Assembly (NCBI GenBank): GCA_050486225.1 | Contig: JBJHCV010000003.1 | Location: 1 to 64,000, forward strand | From: JBBDIX01 sp050486225 | GTDB taxonomy: Bacteria > Actinomycetota > Nitriliruptoria > Nitriliruptorales > Nitriliruptoraceae | Direction: 5' to 3' | Length of the DNA stretch: 64,000 nt | Shown here: piece after piece, positions 39,374-48,009 of the stretch | How the letters are laid out: every line of letters begins with the position of its first letter | Position numbering within the stretch: position 1 is the first letter of the stretch | Translations under genes and position numbers: made by a program | The notes under the pieces: generated by a model | The model's input: the letters and a program-made list of their open reading frames with translations, nothing else | The model's database searches: none | What the model was told of the DNA's origin: nothing

Positions 39374-40618
39374 GGGTCCGGATCCATCGGGGCGCCCACG
39401 AGGTCGGCGGGAACTGTGTCGAGGTGGAACACGACGGCCAGCGCATCGTGCTGGACCTCGGCCGCCCACTGTCGACCGGGTGGGACGAGCACGTCCCGTT
39501 GCCCGACGTCGCCGGACTGGCCTCGCCGGATGCCACGCTGCTGGGCGTGTTCGTCAGTCATCACCACGCCGACCACTGGGGGCTGGTCGACCAGGTCGAC
39601 GCCGACGTGCCGCTGTTCATGCGGAGCGGCCACGCAGGGCATCCTGCAGGCCGCGTCGTTCTGGACGCGTGGACTCGACGTTCCCGTCGCGGGTCACCTC
39701 GTCCACCGCCAGACGTTCGACGTCGGACCGTTCATGGTGACGCCGTACCTGAACGACCACTCCGCGTACGACGCCTACTCGTTGCTGGTCGAGGCCGGCG
39801 GGCGACGGCTGTTCTACACCGGCGACCTCCGTGGTCACGGACGCAAGTCGGGGGTCTTCGAGGAACTGCTGCGCCGGCCACCCGAACGCGTGCATGCCCT
39901 GCTGATGGAGGGAACGAACATCGAGCGTGTGCGACCGGAGCGACCCGCCCTGACCGAACGCGAACTGGAGGACGCGTTGGCCTCCCAGTTCCGTGACACG
40001 CCCGGCCTGGCACTCATCGTCACGAGCGGGCAGAACGTCGACCGGCTCGTGACCATCTACCGGGCCGCGCTTCGATCAGGCCGGAACCTGGTCATCGACC
40101 CGTACACGGCCGACGTCGCCCGGGCAACCGGCAACGACGCCATCCCTCGCCCCGACGCTGACTGGTCGCGGGTCCACACGTACATGCCGCGCTGGCAGTC
40201 GCTGCGGATCCGTGACTCCGGGCAGTTCTCGCGCCTCGACGACATCAACCCCCATCGCCTGTTCGCCGAGGACCTGGCCAGGGACCCGTCGCGGTACGTC
40301 CTGCAGTTCAGCGCGAGCGAGGGCCAACGCCTGGCGTCGGCAGGAGCGCTCGACGGGGCCACGTGCACGTGGTCGCTGTGGTCCGGCTACCTCGACGAGC
40401 CGTCCGGTCAGCGGCTGACCGGCTTCCTCGACGCCCACGACATCCCCCTGGTCGAGCACCACACGTCCGGGCACGCATCCGTCCGTGACCTTCGCCGCCT
40501 CGCCCGGAGCATCGACCCGGAGCGGGTCGTACCCATCCACACGGATGCAGCCGACGCCTACGACGGACTGCATCCCCGCGTCGCCGTGCATGGCGACGGG
40601 GAGTGGTGGGACGTCTGA
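39370..40618 (+). pseudogene. RNase J-like beta-CASP nuclease, copy 2, frameshifted
   Basis: Homologue of the gene at 23010, strongly alike along its length (VRIHRGAHEVGGNCVEVE, SHHHADHWG, YLNDHSAYDA, FYTGDLRGHG, HTSGHA, VVPIHTD). The reading frame changes once: ATG at 39619-39621 is followed by an extra C at 39622. Skipping it restores GAATQGILQAASFWT, matching GAATERILAAAAFWT in the other copy. With the base removed, the protein is 415 residues, against 416 in the intact copy. All motifs after the break are conserved, so the lesion is recent or a sequencing error. Read as it stands, the product would stop at 39996. Confidence 0.82.
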
Positions 40619-40633
40619 CCGGAGGCTGGTTCG

Positions 40634-41488
40634 GTGATCACGATCGTCGTCCGCGTCGAGCGACGGGACCCGCCCGCCCGGCACGTCCTCGGGTCGATCG
40701 TCGTCGACGGTGACCGTGTGCTCCACGGGCAGGAGGATCTCCTCGCCACGGTTCTGGGTCGTGCGGGGGCGCAGTCCGGCAGCACGTTCGAGGATCGCCT
40801 GCGGGCAGCACTCCCGCGGCACAACGGCTATGTGTCCTGGGAGGTCGTCGAGTCCGGCGAACCGCACGGCCCGCCGGCTCCACGAGCCGCGTCGGGACGT
40901 CCGGACCAGCAGGGCGGAGGCGCGAGGCCTGAGGGACGGAAGGTCATCGGTCTGCGGGTCCGTGCAGGGGTTGCGGTGCACGGGACTGGCCTGCTGTCCG
41001 CGCAACCTCACGAACCGTGGGTGGACGGCCCACGTCGGCGGGCCCTGCCGTCGGGTCACTCGTCGGACCAGGGGCCAACGTCGTCGGCGGCGAGGTCGAG
41101 CCGGGTGTCCTCGTGCAGGAACTTCGCGATGTCGGCGCGCCGGTCGGGAGTCAGGCGTTCCACCTCGCGCCCCGCCGGGCCAGGGAGTCGGCGAACCCAC
41201 AGCGGTGCGTCGTCGGGCAGGTATCCGTACCCGGCGCGGGCCATCGCTCGTGTGCGCCGTGCCTCGAGGTCGAGCCCGAGGCGTCGCGCGACCACGGCCC
41301 GATCAGCGATGGACGCTCGCCATGCCTCGACGTGTCGTGACGCGGCGAACAGGTCACTCTTCGACGCGTTGAGAGCCGAACGCGCGAGCACGAGGTTGGC
41401 GACACCGTCGGCGTGGAACCGCGCCCACGGCAGGAAGTGGTCGACCTGCAGGTCCTCTGGACGCACGCGTCCACCGTTCGGGTCGTAG
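40634..41488 (+). CDS. Small partner protein of the beta-CASP nuclease, copy 2, with extended 3' end
   Basis: The first ~75 residues are homologous to the small protein at 24340: VITIVVRVE, then QEDLLATVL, FEDRLRAALPRHNGYVSWEVV. The frame then continues to 41488 without a stop, with ~200 more arginine/serine-rich residues, most of them (from 41056) antisense to the HNH gene. This tail does not look like a folded domain, so either a stop has been lost or the functional protein is only the first ~80 residues. The GTG at 40634 follows the beta-CASP stop by 15 bases. Confidence 0.5.
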   Translation: MITIVVRVERRDPPARHVLGSIVVDGDRVLHGQEDLLATVLGRAGAQSGSTFEDRLRAALPRHNGYVSWEVVESGEPHGPPAPRAASGRPDQQGGGARPEGRKVIGLRVRAGVAVHGTGLLSAQPHEPWVDGPRRRALPSGHSSDQGPTSSAARSSRVSSCRNFAMSARRSGVRRSTSRPAGPGSRRTHSGASSGRYPYPARAIARVRRASRSSPRRRATTARSAMDARHASTCRDAANRSLFDALRAERASTRLATPSAWNRAHGRKWSTCRSSGRTRPPFGS

Positions 41489-42252
41489 AAGCACCGACGG
41501 TCCTGCGCCGCCAACAGTTCCTCCTTCAGTCCCTTCGGCCACGTCGCGCGTTGCGCGCCGAACAGATGCGTGTGCAGCCGCGACTCGGTGGTGTCCAGGC
41601 CGTTCCACCGCGCGATGTCCCGGACCAGCGCCAGTTCGATCAGGGGACGGAGCAGCGAGTTGAAGCGCAGCACCGCGCTCGCTGCGCCCGGCATCCACAC
41701 GATGGTCGGTTCGTCGCGCCCCTGCAGGAGCGCGACGGCGGTGGGAGACTGTTCCGGAGGCCACGACGCGAACAGGAAGTCAGCAGCATCGACGTCGGTC
41801 CGCTGCAGGAGCGCGAGGGGGTAGCGGACGAGTTGTCGAGTGATGCGTGCCACCGCCTGCTCGTGGGCGGAGGGGTCTCTGCGATGCAGTTGCCGCGGTG
41901 TGCGAGCCCCCAGAGCGTTCGCCCGGTGACGTGCGGTCGCGGTGGCCTCGATGAGTGCGTTGGGTCGTCGCGAGTCGTTCATCTGCCGCAGGTGGATGGT
42001 GTCGTCGTCGACCGTGAACGGGGCCACGTGGGGCCACGCGACGGCCAGGACGTGTTCGGAGACCGTGCGCACGGCCAGTTCCGGTGTGGGGTGGAGGTCC
42101 TCGCCGACGGACGCGGCAGTGGCATCGAGCAGTGCCAGCAGTGTCAGCAGCTTGTGCGTCCCCGTCCGTCGCCCCTCGTCGACCACCATGAGCAACCGCT
42201 CGAGAAGCAGCGTTGCGGCGACCTCGTTGGGGCTACTCACCAGTGGGATCAT
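41056..42252 (-). CDS. HNH endonuclease-domain protein
   Basis: A 398-residue protein. The C-terminal half carries the HNH/His-Me finger: CFYDPNGGRVRPEDLQVDHFLPWARF, then VANLVLARSALNASKSDLF, with the expected H and N positions. The N-terminal ~200 residues (LLTLLALLDATAASVGED, FASWPPEQSPTAV) are an unassigned domain that may recognise a target. It starts at the ATG at 42252; the frame extends further with non-protein-like sequence. It faces the cassette and overlaps the extended frame of the small gene. A defensive nuclease is likely. Confidence 0.83.
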   Translation of the reverse strand: MIPLVSSPNEVAATLLLERLLMVVDEGRRTGTHKLLTLLALLDATAASVGEDLHPTPELAVRTVSEHVLAVAWPHVAPFTVDDDTIHLRQMNDSRRPNALIEATATARHRANALGARTPRQLHRRDPSAHEQAVARITRQLVRYPLALLQRTDVDAADFLFASWPPEQSPTAVALLQGRDEPTIVWMPGAASAVLRFNSLLRPLIELALVRDIARWNGLDTTESRLHTHLFGAQRATWPKGLKEELLAAQDRRCFYDPNGGRVRPEDLQVDHFLPWARFHADGVANLVLARSALNASKSDLFAASRHVEAWRASIADRAVVARRLGLDLEARRTRAMARAGYGYLPDDAPLWVRRLPGPAGREVERLTPDRRADIAKFLHEDTRLDLAADDVGPWSDE

Positions 42253-42472
42253 GGAACGGGGCGTGCGGACCGGCGCAGCGGTCGGCTGACGCCTGGCCGG
42301 CCGGGATGGACCCCAGATCGACCCACCGGACGACCAGTCGGTAGACGGAGTGACGCGGCAGCATGAGGTGTCCACATGACAGACAGCCTGCCACGAGGCA
42401 GAGCGGAGTGCGTCGCAACCACGGTCGGTCGCCCGCCGAGGGCACGGCTCCGGTGGGGACGAATTCGGTGCC

Positions 42473-42772
42473 ATGATTGGCGTCATGGATCTCTCGAAGG
42501 ACGTCGAACCTGTCACGGCGCTCAGGCGCAGCGCCGCCGACCTCATCGCTCGAGCAACGGACCGGCACAGCCCGATCGTCATCACCCAGCACGGCAGGCC
42601 GACCGCCGTGTTGCAGGATGTGCGCTCCTACGAACGGCAACAGCGGGTACTGCACGTGCTGAAACTGATCGCGCAGGGGGAGCAGGATCACCGGTCCGGG
42701 CGTGTGCACGACCAGGCGTCGGTGGATGACCTGGTCAGCAGCCGGCTGACCGAACGTCGCGGAACGTCGTGA
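42473..42772 (+). CDS. Phd/YefM-type antitoxin
   Basis: A 99-residue antitoxin that neutralises the toxin encoded next and represses the operon. Its fold is seen in EPVTALRRSAADLIARATD, SPIVITQHGRPTAVLQDVRSYE and the flexible C-terminus rich in Q/R. The ATG at 42473 is used; 42485 is an alternative. Its stop overlaps the toxin start by GTGA, typical of a type II pair. Confidence 0.85.
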   Translation: MIGVMDLSKDVEPVTALRRSAADLIARATDRHSPIVITQHGRPTAVLQDVRSYERQQRVLHVLKLIAQGEQDHRSGRVHDQASVDDLVSSRLTERRGTS

Positions 42773-43101
42773 GCGTCCGCGTCGCCGTTCAGTGGACCCA
42801 GACTGCTGTCGACGATCTCCTGAGCATCCTCGACCACCTGGTGGACCGGGACGGAACAGACACGGTCGAGCGCCTCTACGGTCAGGTCACGCATGCTGGG
42901 GCCGGTCTGGAGACCATTCCTTTCCGATGCCGCGACGTCCCTGGACTCGAGGCCGAAGGCATCGATGGCTGCCGCGATCTGCTCGTGGACCCGTATCGGC
43001 TCATGTTCGCCGTCCGCGGGTCCGACGTCGTCCTTCTCACGGTGGTGGACCGTCGACGGGATCCTGGTGACCTGCTCATCGATCGTGCCCTGCGCGGCTG
43101 A
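42769..43101 (+). CDS. RelE/ParE-family toxin
   Basis: A 110-residue toxin of the ParE/RelE fold: VQWTQTAVDDLLSILDHL at the start, a central CRDVPGL, DPYRLMFAVRGSDVVLLTVVD and DLLIDRAL at the end. It would inhibit gyrase (ParE) or ribosomal mRNA (RelE); the sequence does not decide. The GTG start is coupled to the antitoxin. Confidence 0.83.
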   Translation: MSVRVAVQWTQTAVDDLLSILDHLVDRDGTDTVERLYGQVTHAGAGLETIPFRCRDVPGLEAEGIDGCRDLLVDPYRLMFAVRGSDVVLLTVVDRRRDPGDLLIDRALRG

Positions 43102-43321
43102 ACCCGGTGAGCTGCGCAGACGCGAGCGGGCCCTCGCCCCATTTCCACCACCTGCCCGGACTCCTGATCCGAGCGTGTGTCAGCGCCCTGCCGTGCGCCC
43201 GGCGATGATTGGCCCAGCCACTGTGCCGATCGCGAGGAGGATCGACTAGTTTCGCACCCACCGAGCGCGGTCGACCACCGAGGTGATTCGATCGGGTGAT
43301 GCCCAGCAAGGAGTCGACGAG

Positions 43322-44188
43322 ATGTCCCTTCAGTCGTTCGTCCCGACCCCGAAGTTCGAGGACTACCGCGAGACGTTCAAGGACCACTTCATCCTCGAAC
43401 GCAGAGATGACGGTGTCCTGCTCGCCCAGTCCCACACCCAGGGAGGGCCGATCCAGCTGAGCGTCGAGAACCATCGCGCGCTCGGACAGATGCTCAAGAC
43501 CATCGGCGCGGACCCGGAGAACGAGATCCTGATCCTCACCGGATCCGGCGACGAGTTCATGATGGACTCCGATCCCGAGGGTTTCGCCCTCGAGGAGGAG
43601 GACATGGAGTACTGGGCGTACGAGTACGCCTACAAGGACGGCCGGATCAACGTCAGCTCGCTCGTCAACGACCTGGAGATCCCGACGATCGGGCTGCTCA
43701 ACGGGCACGGCTTCCACAGCGAGATCGTGCTCATGTGCGACATCACGCTCGCTGCCGAGGGGGCGACGCTGTTCGATCTGCACTACGACATCGGTTCGGT
43801 CCCTGCCGACGGCATCCACAATGCGTTCCAGGAACTGCTCGGGACCAAGCGAGCCGCGTACGCGCTGCTCACCGGTGAGGCCATCACCGCGGAGAAGGCG
43901 CTCGAGTACGGGATGGTCAACGAGGTCGTCCCGCGCGACCAGCTCATCGAGCGTGCCTACACGATCGCCGACCACATCATGAGTCAGCCGCGCACGACCC
44001 GTCGGCTCACGACCCAGATCGTGCGGCGTCCGTGGAAGCAGCGGATCGTCAACGACCTCGACGGTGGCTTCGGGATCCAGATGTTCGGGCACGTCGCGAA
44101 GAAGAAGTCGATCCATCGTCGCGACCACATCTCCAACGTCGTCGACTACGTCCGTGAGGGGCGCAGGAACAACTTCGACGACGCGTGA
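43322..44188 (+). CDS. Enoyl-CoA hydratase/isomerase-family protein (crotonase)
   Basis: A 288-residue crotonase-fold enzyme. Evidence is the SHTQGGPIQLS oxyanion-side strand, LLNGHGFHSEIVLMCDITLAAE, the second oxyanion region HYDIGSVPADG, and GEAITAEKALEYGMVNEVV. The usual catalytic Glu pair is not obvious, so the activity could be hydratase, isomerase or a decarboxylase-like variant. The ATG at 43322 is supported by AAGGAG upstream. Its own promoter is likely; it converges on mgtA across a strong hairpin. Confidence 0.87.
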   Translation: MSLQSFVPTPKFEDYRETFKDHFILERRDDGVLLAQSHTQGGPIQLSVENHRALGQMLKTIGADPENEILILTGSGDEFMMDSDPEGFALEEEDMEYWAYEYAYKDGRINVSSLVNDLEIPTIGLLNGHGFHSEIVLMCDITLAAEGATLFDLHYDIGSVPADGIHNAFQELLGTKRAAYALLTGEAITAEKALEYGMVNEVVPRDQLIERAYTIADHIMSQPRTTRRLTTQIVRRPWKQRIVNDLDGGFGIQMFGHVAKKKSIHRRDHISNVVDYVREGRRNNFDDA

Positions 44189-44288
44189 CCCCACGGCGGT
44201 TGCGGGCAAGACGCAGGTGTCCGCGTGCGGCCTGGACGCGTGCGAGTCAGCGACGACCCGGGTCGAGTCGGTTCCCGACGCTCGGTCA

Positions 44289-44314
44289 CCTGCGCAGCGC
44301 GGACGCTGCGCAGG
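44289..44314. terminator. Bidirectional terminator hairpin
   Basis: CCTGCGCAGCG (44289-44299), a CGGA loop, and CGCTGCGCAGG (44304-44314) form an 11-bp perfect stem, between the convergent crotonase and P-type ATPase genes. Confidence 0.7.
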
Positions 44315-44323
44315 CGGGGCAGT

Positions 44324-46924
44324 TCAGGCCGGGTGCCCGTCGGCGTTCGCGCCGGGTCCCCTGGCGTGCGTCGAGTTGGCCCATCGGTGGAAGCGTGGCT
44401 TGACGGCCTCGGTGACGACGACGTAGCCCGCGACGATCGCCACCAGCGTCACGAGCACCGACACAGGCAGCGGTTCGAGGCCGAGCGGTCCGGCCATCCG
44501 CGGGATGAACGGGAGGGAGATCGCGGTCACGCCGACGAGGACCGACGTGACCACCAGCGCGTTGCCGGGGCGGCTCCGAAGCGCCGGACGCCGCGTTCGC
44601 AGCACGAACAGCACGGCGAGTTCGGTGAGGGTGGAACCGACGAACCAGCCGGTGCGGAAGAGCGTCGGACCCGCCGCGAACACCTGCAGGAGGATCGCGA
44701 ACGTGAGCAGGTCGAACGCGGTGCTCACCAGTCCGAACGTGATCATGAAGTCACGCACGAACCGCACGTTCCAGTGCTGAGGTCGATCCCGCTGTTCGGG
44801 GTCGACCCGGTCGCCGGCGATCATCGTCGAGGGGATGTCCGACAGGAAGTTGAGCAGGAGGATCTGGCGGGGGAGCAGAGGCAGGAACGACAGGAATGCG
44901 GATGCGGCCGCCATCGACGCGACGTTCCCGAAGTTGGCGCTGACGGTGGTGAACACGTACTTCAGCGTGTTCGCGAACGTCTGACGACCGAGTTCCACGC
45001 CGTCGGTGAGCACGCCCAGGTCCTTGTCCAGCAGGACGATCGCAGCGGTCTGTCGGGCGACGTCCACGGCGGTGTCCACCGTGATCCCCACGTCGGCCTG
45101 TCGCAGTGCGCCTGCGTCGTTGATGCCGTCCCCGAGGTAGCCGACGGTCAGGCCGTCGGCGTGCAGCGCCTCGATGACCCGTTCCTTGTCGAGCGGGTCG
45201 AGTTCGGCGAACACCATCGTGGACCGGGCTGCGAACCGCAGTTCGTCGTCGTCCATCCCGTCGAGGTCGGCACCCGTGAGCACCCTGCTCGCGTCGAGTC
45301 CGACCCGCGACGCGGCGTGGGCGGCCGCGAACCGGTTGTCGCCCGTCAGCATCCGCAGGGACACCCCGGTGTCGCTGAGTCGCTGCACCGCGGCTGCCGC
45401 GTCCGCCTTGGGCGGATCGGCGAAGGTCAGCAGCCCTCGCAGGGTCAACCCCTGCTCGTCGGCCACGTTGGCCCGCGTGGCGTCAGGCATTGCAGCGGTC
45501 GCCACTCCGAGCACCCGCAGGCCCTGTCCTCCGAGCTCCTCGAAGTGGCGCTCGATGCGATCGCGGTGCGCCTCCAGTCGTTCGGCCCTTCCGCCGACCT
45601 GCACCGTGTCGCACACGTCGAGCACCGCTCGGAACGCACCCTTGACGATCAGGACCTCGCGGCCGTCGTCGCGGGCGAGCACGCCGAGCCGTCTGCGCGA
45701 GAAGTCGAACGGGACCTCGTCGAGCCGTTCGACACCGTCGGGAACGGGGTGCGCGTCGGCGATCGCGACGTCGAGGGGGTTGGGGAACGCGGACTGCAGG
45801 CCTGCGTTGATCGCGGCCAGCCGGGCCACCTCGGCGTCGGGCGCCCCTGCCGCGTCGAGCGCCGACGCGAGTTCGATCCGCCCCTCGGTGAGGGTCCCGG
45901 TCTTGTCCGTGCACAGCACGTCCATGCTGCCGAAGTCCTCGATCGCGTCGAGCCGCCGCACGATCACCCTGCGGGTGGACATGTGTCGCGCGCCCGTCGC
46001 GAGGCTGACCGACACGATGACCGGCAACATCTGCGGGGTGAGGCCGACCGCGAGTGCGAGCGCGAACAGGACCGAGTCGACCAGAGGACGACCGAGCAGC
46101 ACGTTGACCATCAGGATGGCGGCCGCGAGGACCATGGTCACCCGAGCGACGAGCAGGCCGAACCGGCCGATGCCGCGCTCGAACGCCGACCGGCGTGGCC
46201 GGCGGCCGAGGTCTCCGGCCAGCCGACCCAGGTGGGTGTCGCTGCCGGTCGCGACGCACACCGCGACCCCGCGGCCACTCACGACGTGGGAGCCGAGCAG
46301 CAGCACGTCCGTGCGCTCGACGAGTGTGCGGCCATGGTGTGGATCGTCGGCCGTCCGGTGGACCGGGTACGCCTCTCCGGTCAGGGTCGAGGCGTCGACG
46401 AGCAGGTCCGTGGCCTCGATCAGGCGGCAGTCTCCCGCCACGAGGTCTCCCGCGCTGAGTTCGAGGACGTCGCCGACGACCACGCCCTCGACCGGCACCT
46501 CCACCGAGCGCCCGTCACGACGCACGTCCGCGTGGATCCTCACCAGCGCGGACAGCTGCTCGATCGCGTGGCCCGCACGGCGTTCCTGCGCGAACCCCAA
46601 CAGGCCGCTGAGCCCGACGATGGCGAGGATGATCCCGGCGTCGACGACGTCGCCGAGGAGCAACGCGAGCAGTGCCGCCCCGATCAGCAGGAGCTCGATG
46701 GGATCGGTGAACTGCGCACCCAGCAGGCGCCAGGTCCCGCCGTGTCGTCGCGACTCGAGCAGGTTGGGTCCGCCGCGTTCGAGGCGTTCGGCAGCCGCCT
46801 GCGACGTGAGACCACCGATGGACGTGCCGAGGAGTCCCATCAGCTGGCCGGCATCGACGGACCACGCGTCCGCAGGAGCCCCGCGCCCGTCGTCGTCGCG
46901 TGACGTGTCGGAGACGTCGCTCAC
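44324..46924 (-). CDS. mgtA: Magnesium-translocating P-type ATPase (MgtA-like)
   Basis: An 866-residue P3-type ATPase for Mg2+ uptake. Key motifs: actuator LTGEA near residue 180, phosphorylation site CTDKTGTLTEG (Asp near 338), nucleotide-binding FDFSRRRLGVL and VKGAFRAVL, MLTGDN near 520 and the hinge GDGINDAGAL near 605. The NSAN/LLLNFLSD stretch in the C-terminal membrane domain is typical of MgtA/MgtB. The start is the GTG at 46924 (VSDVSDTSRD); it may differ by a few codons. No Mg2+ leader is evident upstream. Confidence 0.93.
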   Translation of the reverse strand: MSDVSDTSRDDDGRGAPADAWSVDAGQLMGLLGTSIGGLTSQAAAERLERGGPNLLESRRHGGTWRLLGAQFTDPIELLLIGAALLALLLGDVVDAGIILAIVGLSGLLGFAQERRAGHAIEQLSALVRIHADVRRDGRSVEVPVEGVVVGDVLELSAGDLVAGDCRLIEATDLLVDASTLTGEAYPVHRTADDPHHGRTLVERTDVLLLGSHVVSGRGVAVCVATGSDTHLGRLAGDLGRRPRRSAFERGIGRFGLLVARVTMVLAAAILMVNVLLGRPLVDSVLFALALAVGLTPQMLPVIVSVSLATGARHMSTRRVIVRRLDAIEDFGSMDVLCTDKTGTLTEGRIELASALDAAGAPDAEVARLAAINAGLQSAFPNPLDVAIADAHPVPDGVERLDEVPFDFSRRRLGVLARDDGREVLIVKGAFRAVLDVCDTVQVGGRAERLEAHRDRIERHFEELGGQGLRVLGVATAAMPDATRANVADEQGLTLRGLLTFADPPKADAAAAVQRLSDTGVSLRMLTGDNRFAAAHAASRVGLDASRVLTGADLDGMDDDELRFAARSTMVFAELDPLDKERVIEALHADGLTVGYLGDGINDAGALRQADVGITVDTAVDVARQTAAIVLLDKDLGVLTDGVELGRQTFANTLKYVFTTVSANFGNVASMAAASAFLSFLPLLPRQILLLNFLSDIPSTMIAGDRVDPEQRDRPQHWNVRFVRDFMITFGLVSTAFDLLTFAILLQVFAAGPTLFRTGWFVGSTLTELAVLFVLRTRRPALRSRPGNALVVTSVLVGVTAISLPFIPRMAGPLGLEPLPVSVLVTLVAIVAGYVVVTEAVKPRFHRWANSTHARGPGANADGHPA

Positions 46925-47223
46925 GCCGTGCCTGTTCGTGACGTGCCTGCGTGTGACCTGCCGTTGCGCCTGCGCGTGACCTGCCCGTGCGGTGAGTGTC
47001 CGGTTGCTCCGCCGGGCCGTCAATGCGCAGAGGTCACCACCACGTGGGCTGTTCTACTCCTCGACGTCTCCCCGGGAACGCCCCCGGAACACCCGCGGGC
47101 TCCAACCGGCGACTGCGGCCGCGGAGCCCGGTGGAGGGCGGTCCGCAGGCGCGTCCCGGAGGTCCCGTCTGTGCCGGCGGTTCCGCCGGGCAGTGTGGGT
47201 CGGCAACCGCCGAGCGCGAGCGC
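46925..47223. other. Intergenic stretch with short imperfect direct repeats
   Basis: About 300 bases upstream of mgtA and downstream of fetB. From 46929 to 46995 units of the type CGTGACNTGCC recur (GTGACGTGCC, GTGACCTGCC, GTGACCTGCC). No gene is seen here; the mgtA promoter and any leader should lie in it. Confidence 0.5.
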
Positions 47224-48009
47224 TCAGCCGTCGCTCGGCCGCTCGATCCGGATGGGCCGGTGGTCCGGGGTGAACAGCCGCGAGGTGAGCCCGAGGGCGA
47301 TGGCGGTGGCGTTGGTCGCGGCGGCACCGAGCACCAGGAACATGACGACCGCCTGGACCAGCACGGCGTCGACGGGGTGCACACCGGCGAGGATCAGGCC
47401 GGTCATCGCGCCGGGCAGGAACACGAGCCCCACGGCTCGGGTCGTCTCCACCTGTGGGGTCAGGGCACTGCGCAGGGCGGTCGTCAGGTAGGGGCGCGCC
47501 GCGTGGCGTGCCGTGTGTCCCAGCGCCAGCCGCGCCTCGACCTCGAGTCGCTTGTCGCGCAACTCGTCGACGGACCGCCTTGCCACCAGCACGGTCGCGT
47601 TCATCGCGTTGCCGATCATCAGCCCGGCCAGGGGGACGACCGTGCGCCCTTCGTGGGGGAAGATGCCCAGACCGAACACGATGCCGAGGCTGACCGTCGT
47701 GGTCACGGCGAACGCCGTCAGGGCGAGCGACCACAGCCGCGGGACCTCCGGGGCGCGCCGGCGAACGACGTTGCCCGCGTAGACGAGCATCGCGGCGACC
47801 CACAGCCAGGACCAGGCGATGGGACGTTGCGGATCGATCACGAGGCCCAGGGCGGCGCCGACGAGCAGCAGCTGCACGATCGCCCTCGCGACGGACCAGG
47901 CGATCGGGCCCTCGAGCCGCAGACCTCGCCACCGGGACAGCCCGATCGCCACGGCCACGAGCGCCAGCGACAGCGCGAGCCCGACCGCGTCGACGTCACC
48001 GGTCCCCAT
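47224..48009 (-). CDS. fetB: FetB-type ABC transporter permease
   Basis: A 261-residue membrane permease of the UPF0014/FetB (YbbM) family, with about six to seven TM segments and the hallmarks VPLAGLMIGNAMNATVL, EARLALGH and QVETTRAVGLVFLPGAMTG. FetAB exports iron or relieves metal/oxidative stress. It starts at the ATG at 48009, overlapping the ATPase gene by 14 bases, and is the last gene of the chrA-padR-fetA-fetB operon. Confidence 0.88.
   Translation of the reverse strand: MGTGDVDAVGLALSLALVAVAIGLSRWRGLRLEGPIAWSVARAIVQLLLVGAALGLVIDPQRPIAWSWLWVAAMLVYAGNVVRRRAPEVPRLWSLALTAFAVTTTVSLGIVFGLGIFPHEGRTVVPLAGLMIGNAMNATVLVARRSVDELRDKRLEVEARLALGHTARHAARPYLTTALRSALTPQVETTRAVGLVFLPGAMTGLILAGVHPVDAVLVQAVVMFLVLGAAATNATAIALGLTSRLFTPDHRPIRIERPSDG

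Noticed and set aside
44225..46903. An 892-codon open frame on the plus strand antisense to mgtA
   Set aside because: It is the GC-bias shadow of the P-type ATPase gene: composition is R/H/D/E/Q-rich with no domain, whereas the minus-strand frame has all the P-type ATPase motifs.
46925..46995. Short CGTGAC repeats considered as a CRISPR-like or iteron array
   Set aside because: Units are only ~10 bp, irregularly spaced and imperfect, with no spacers and no cas or rep genes nearby.
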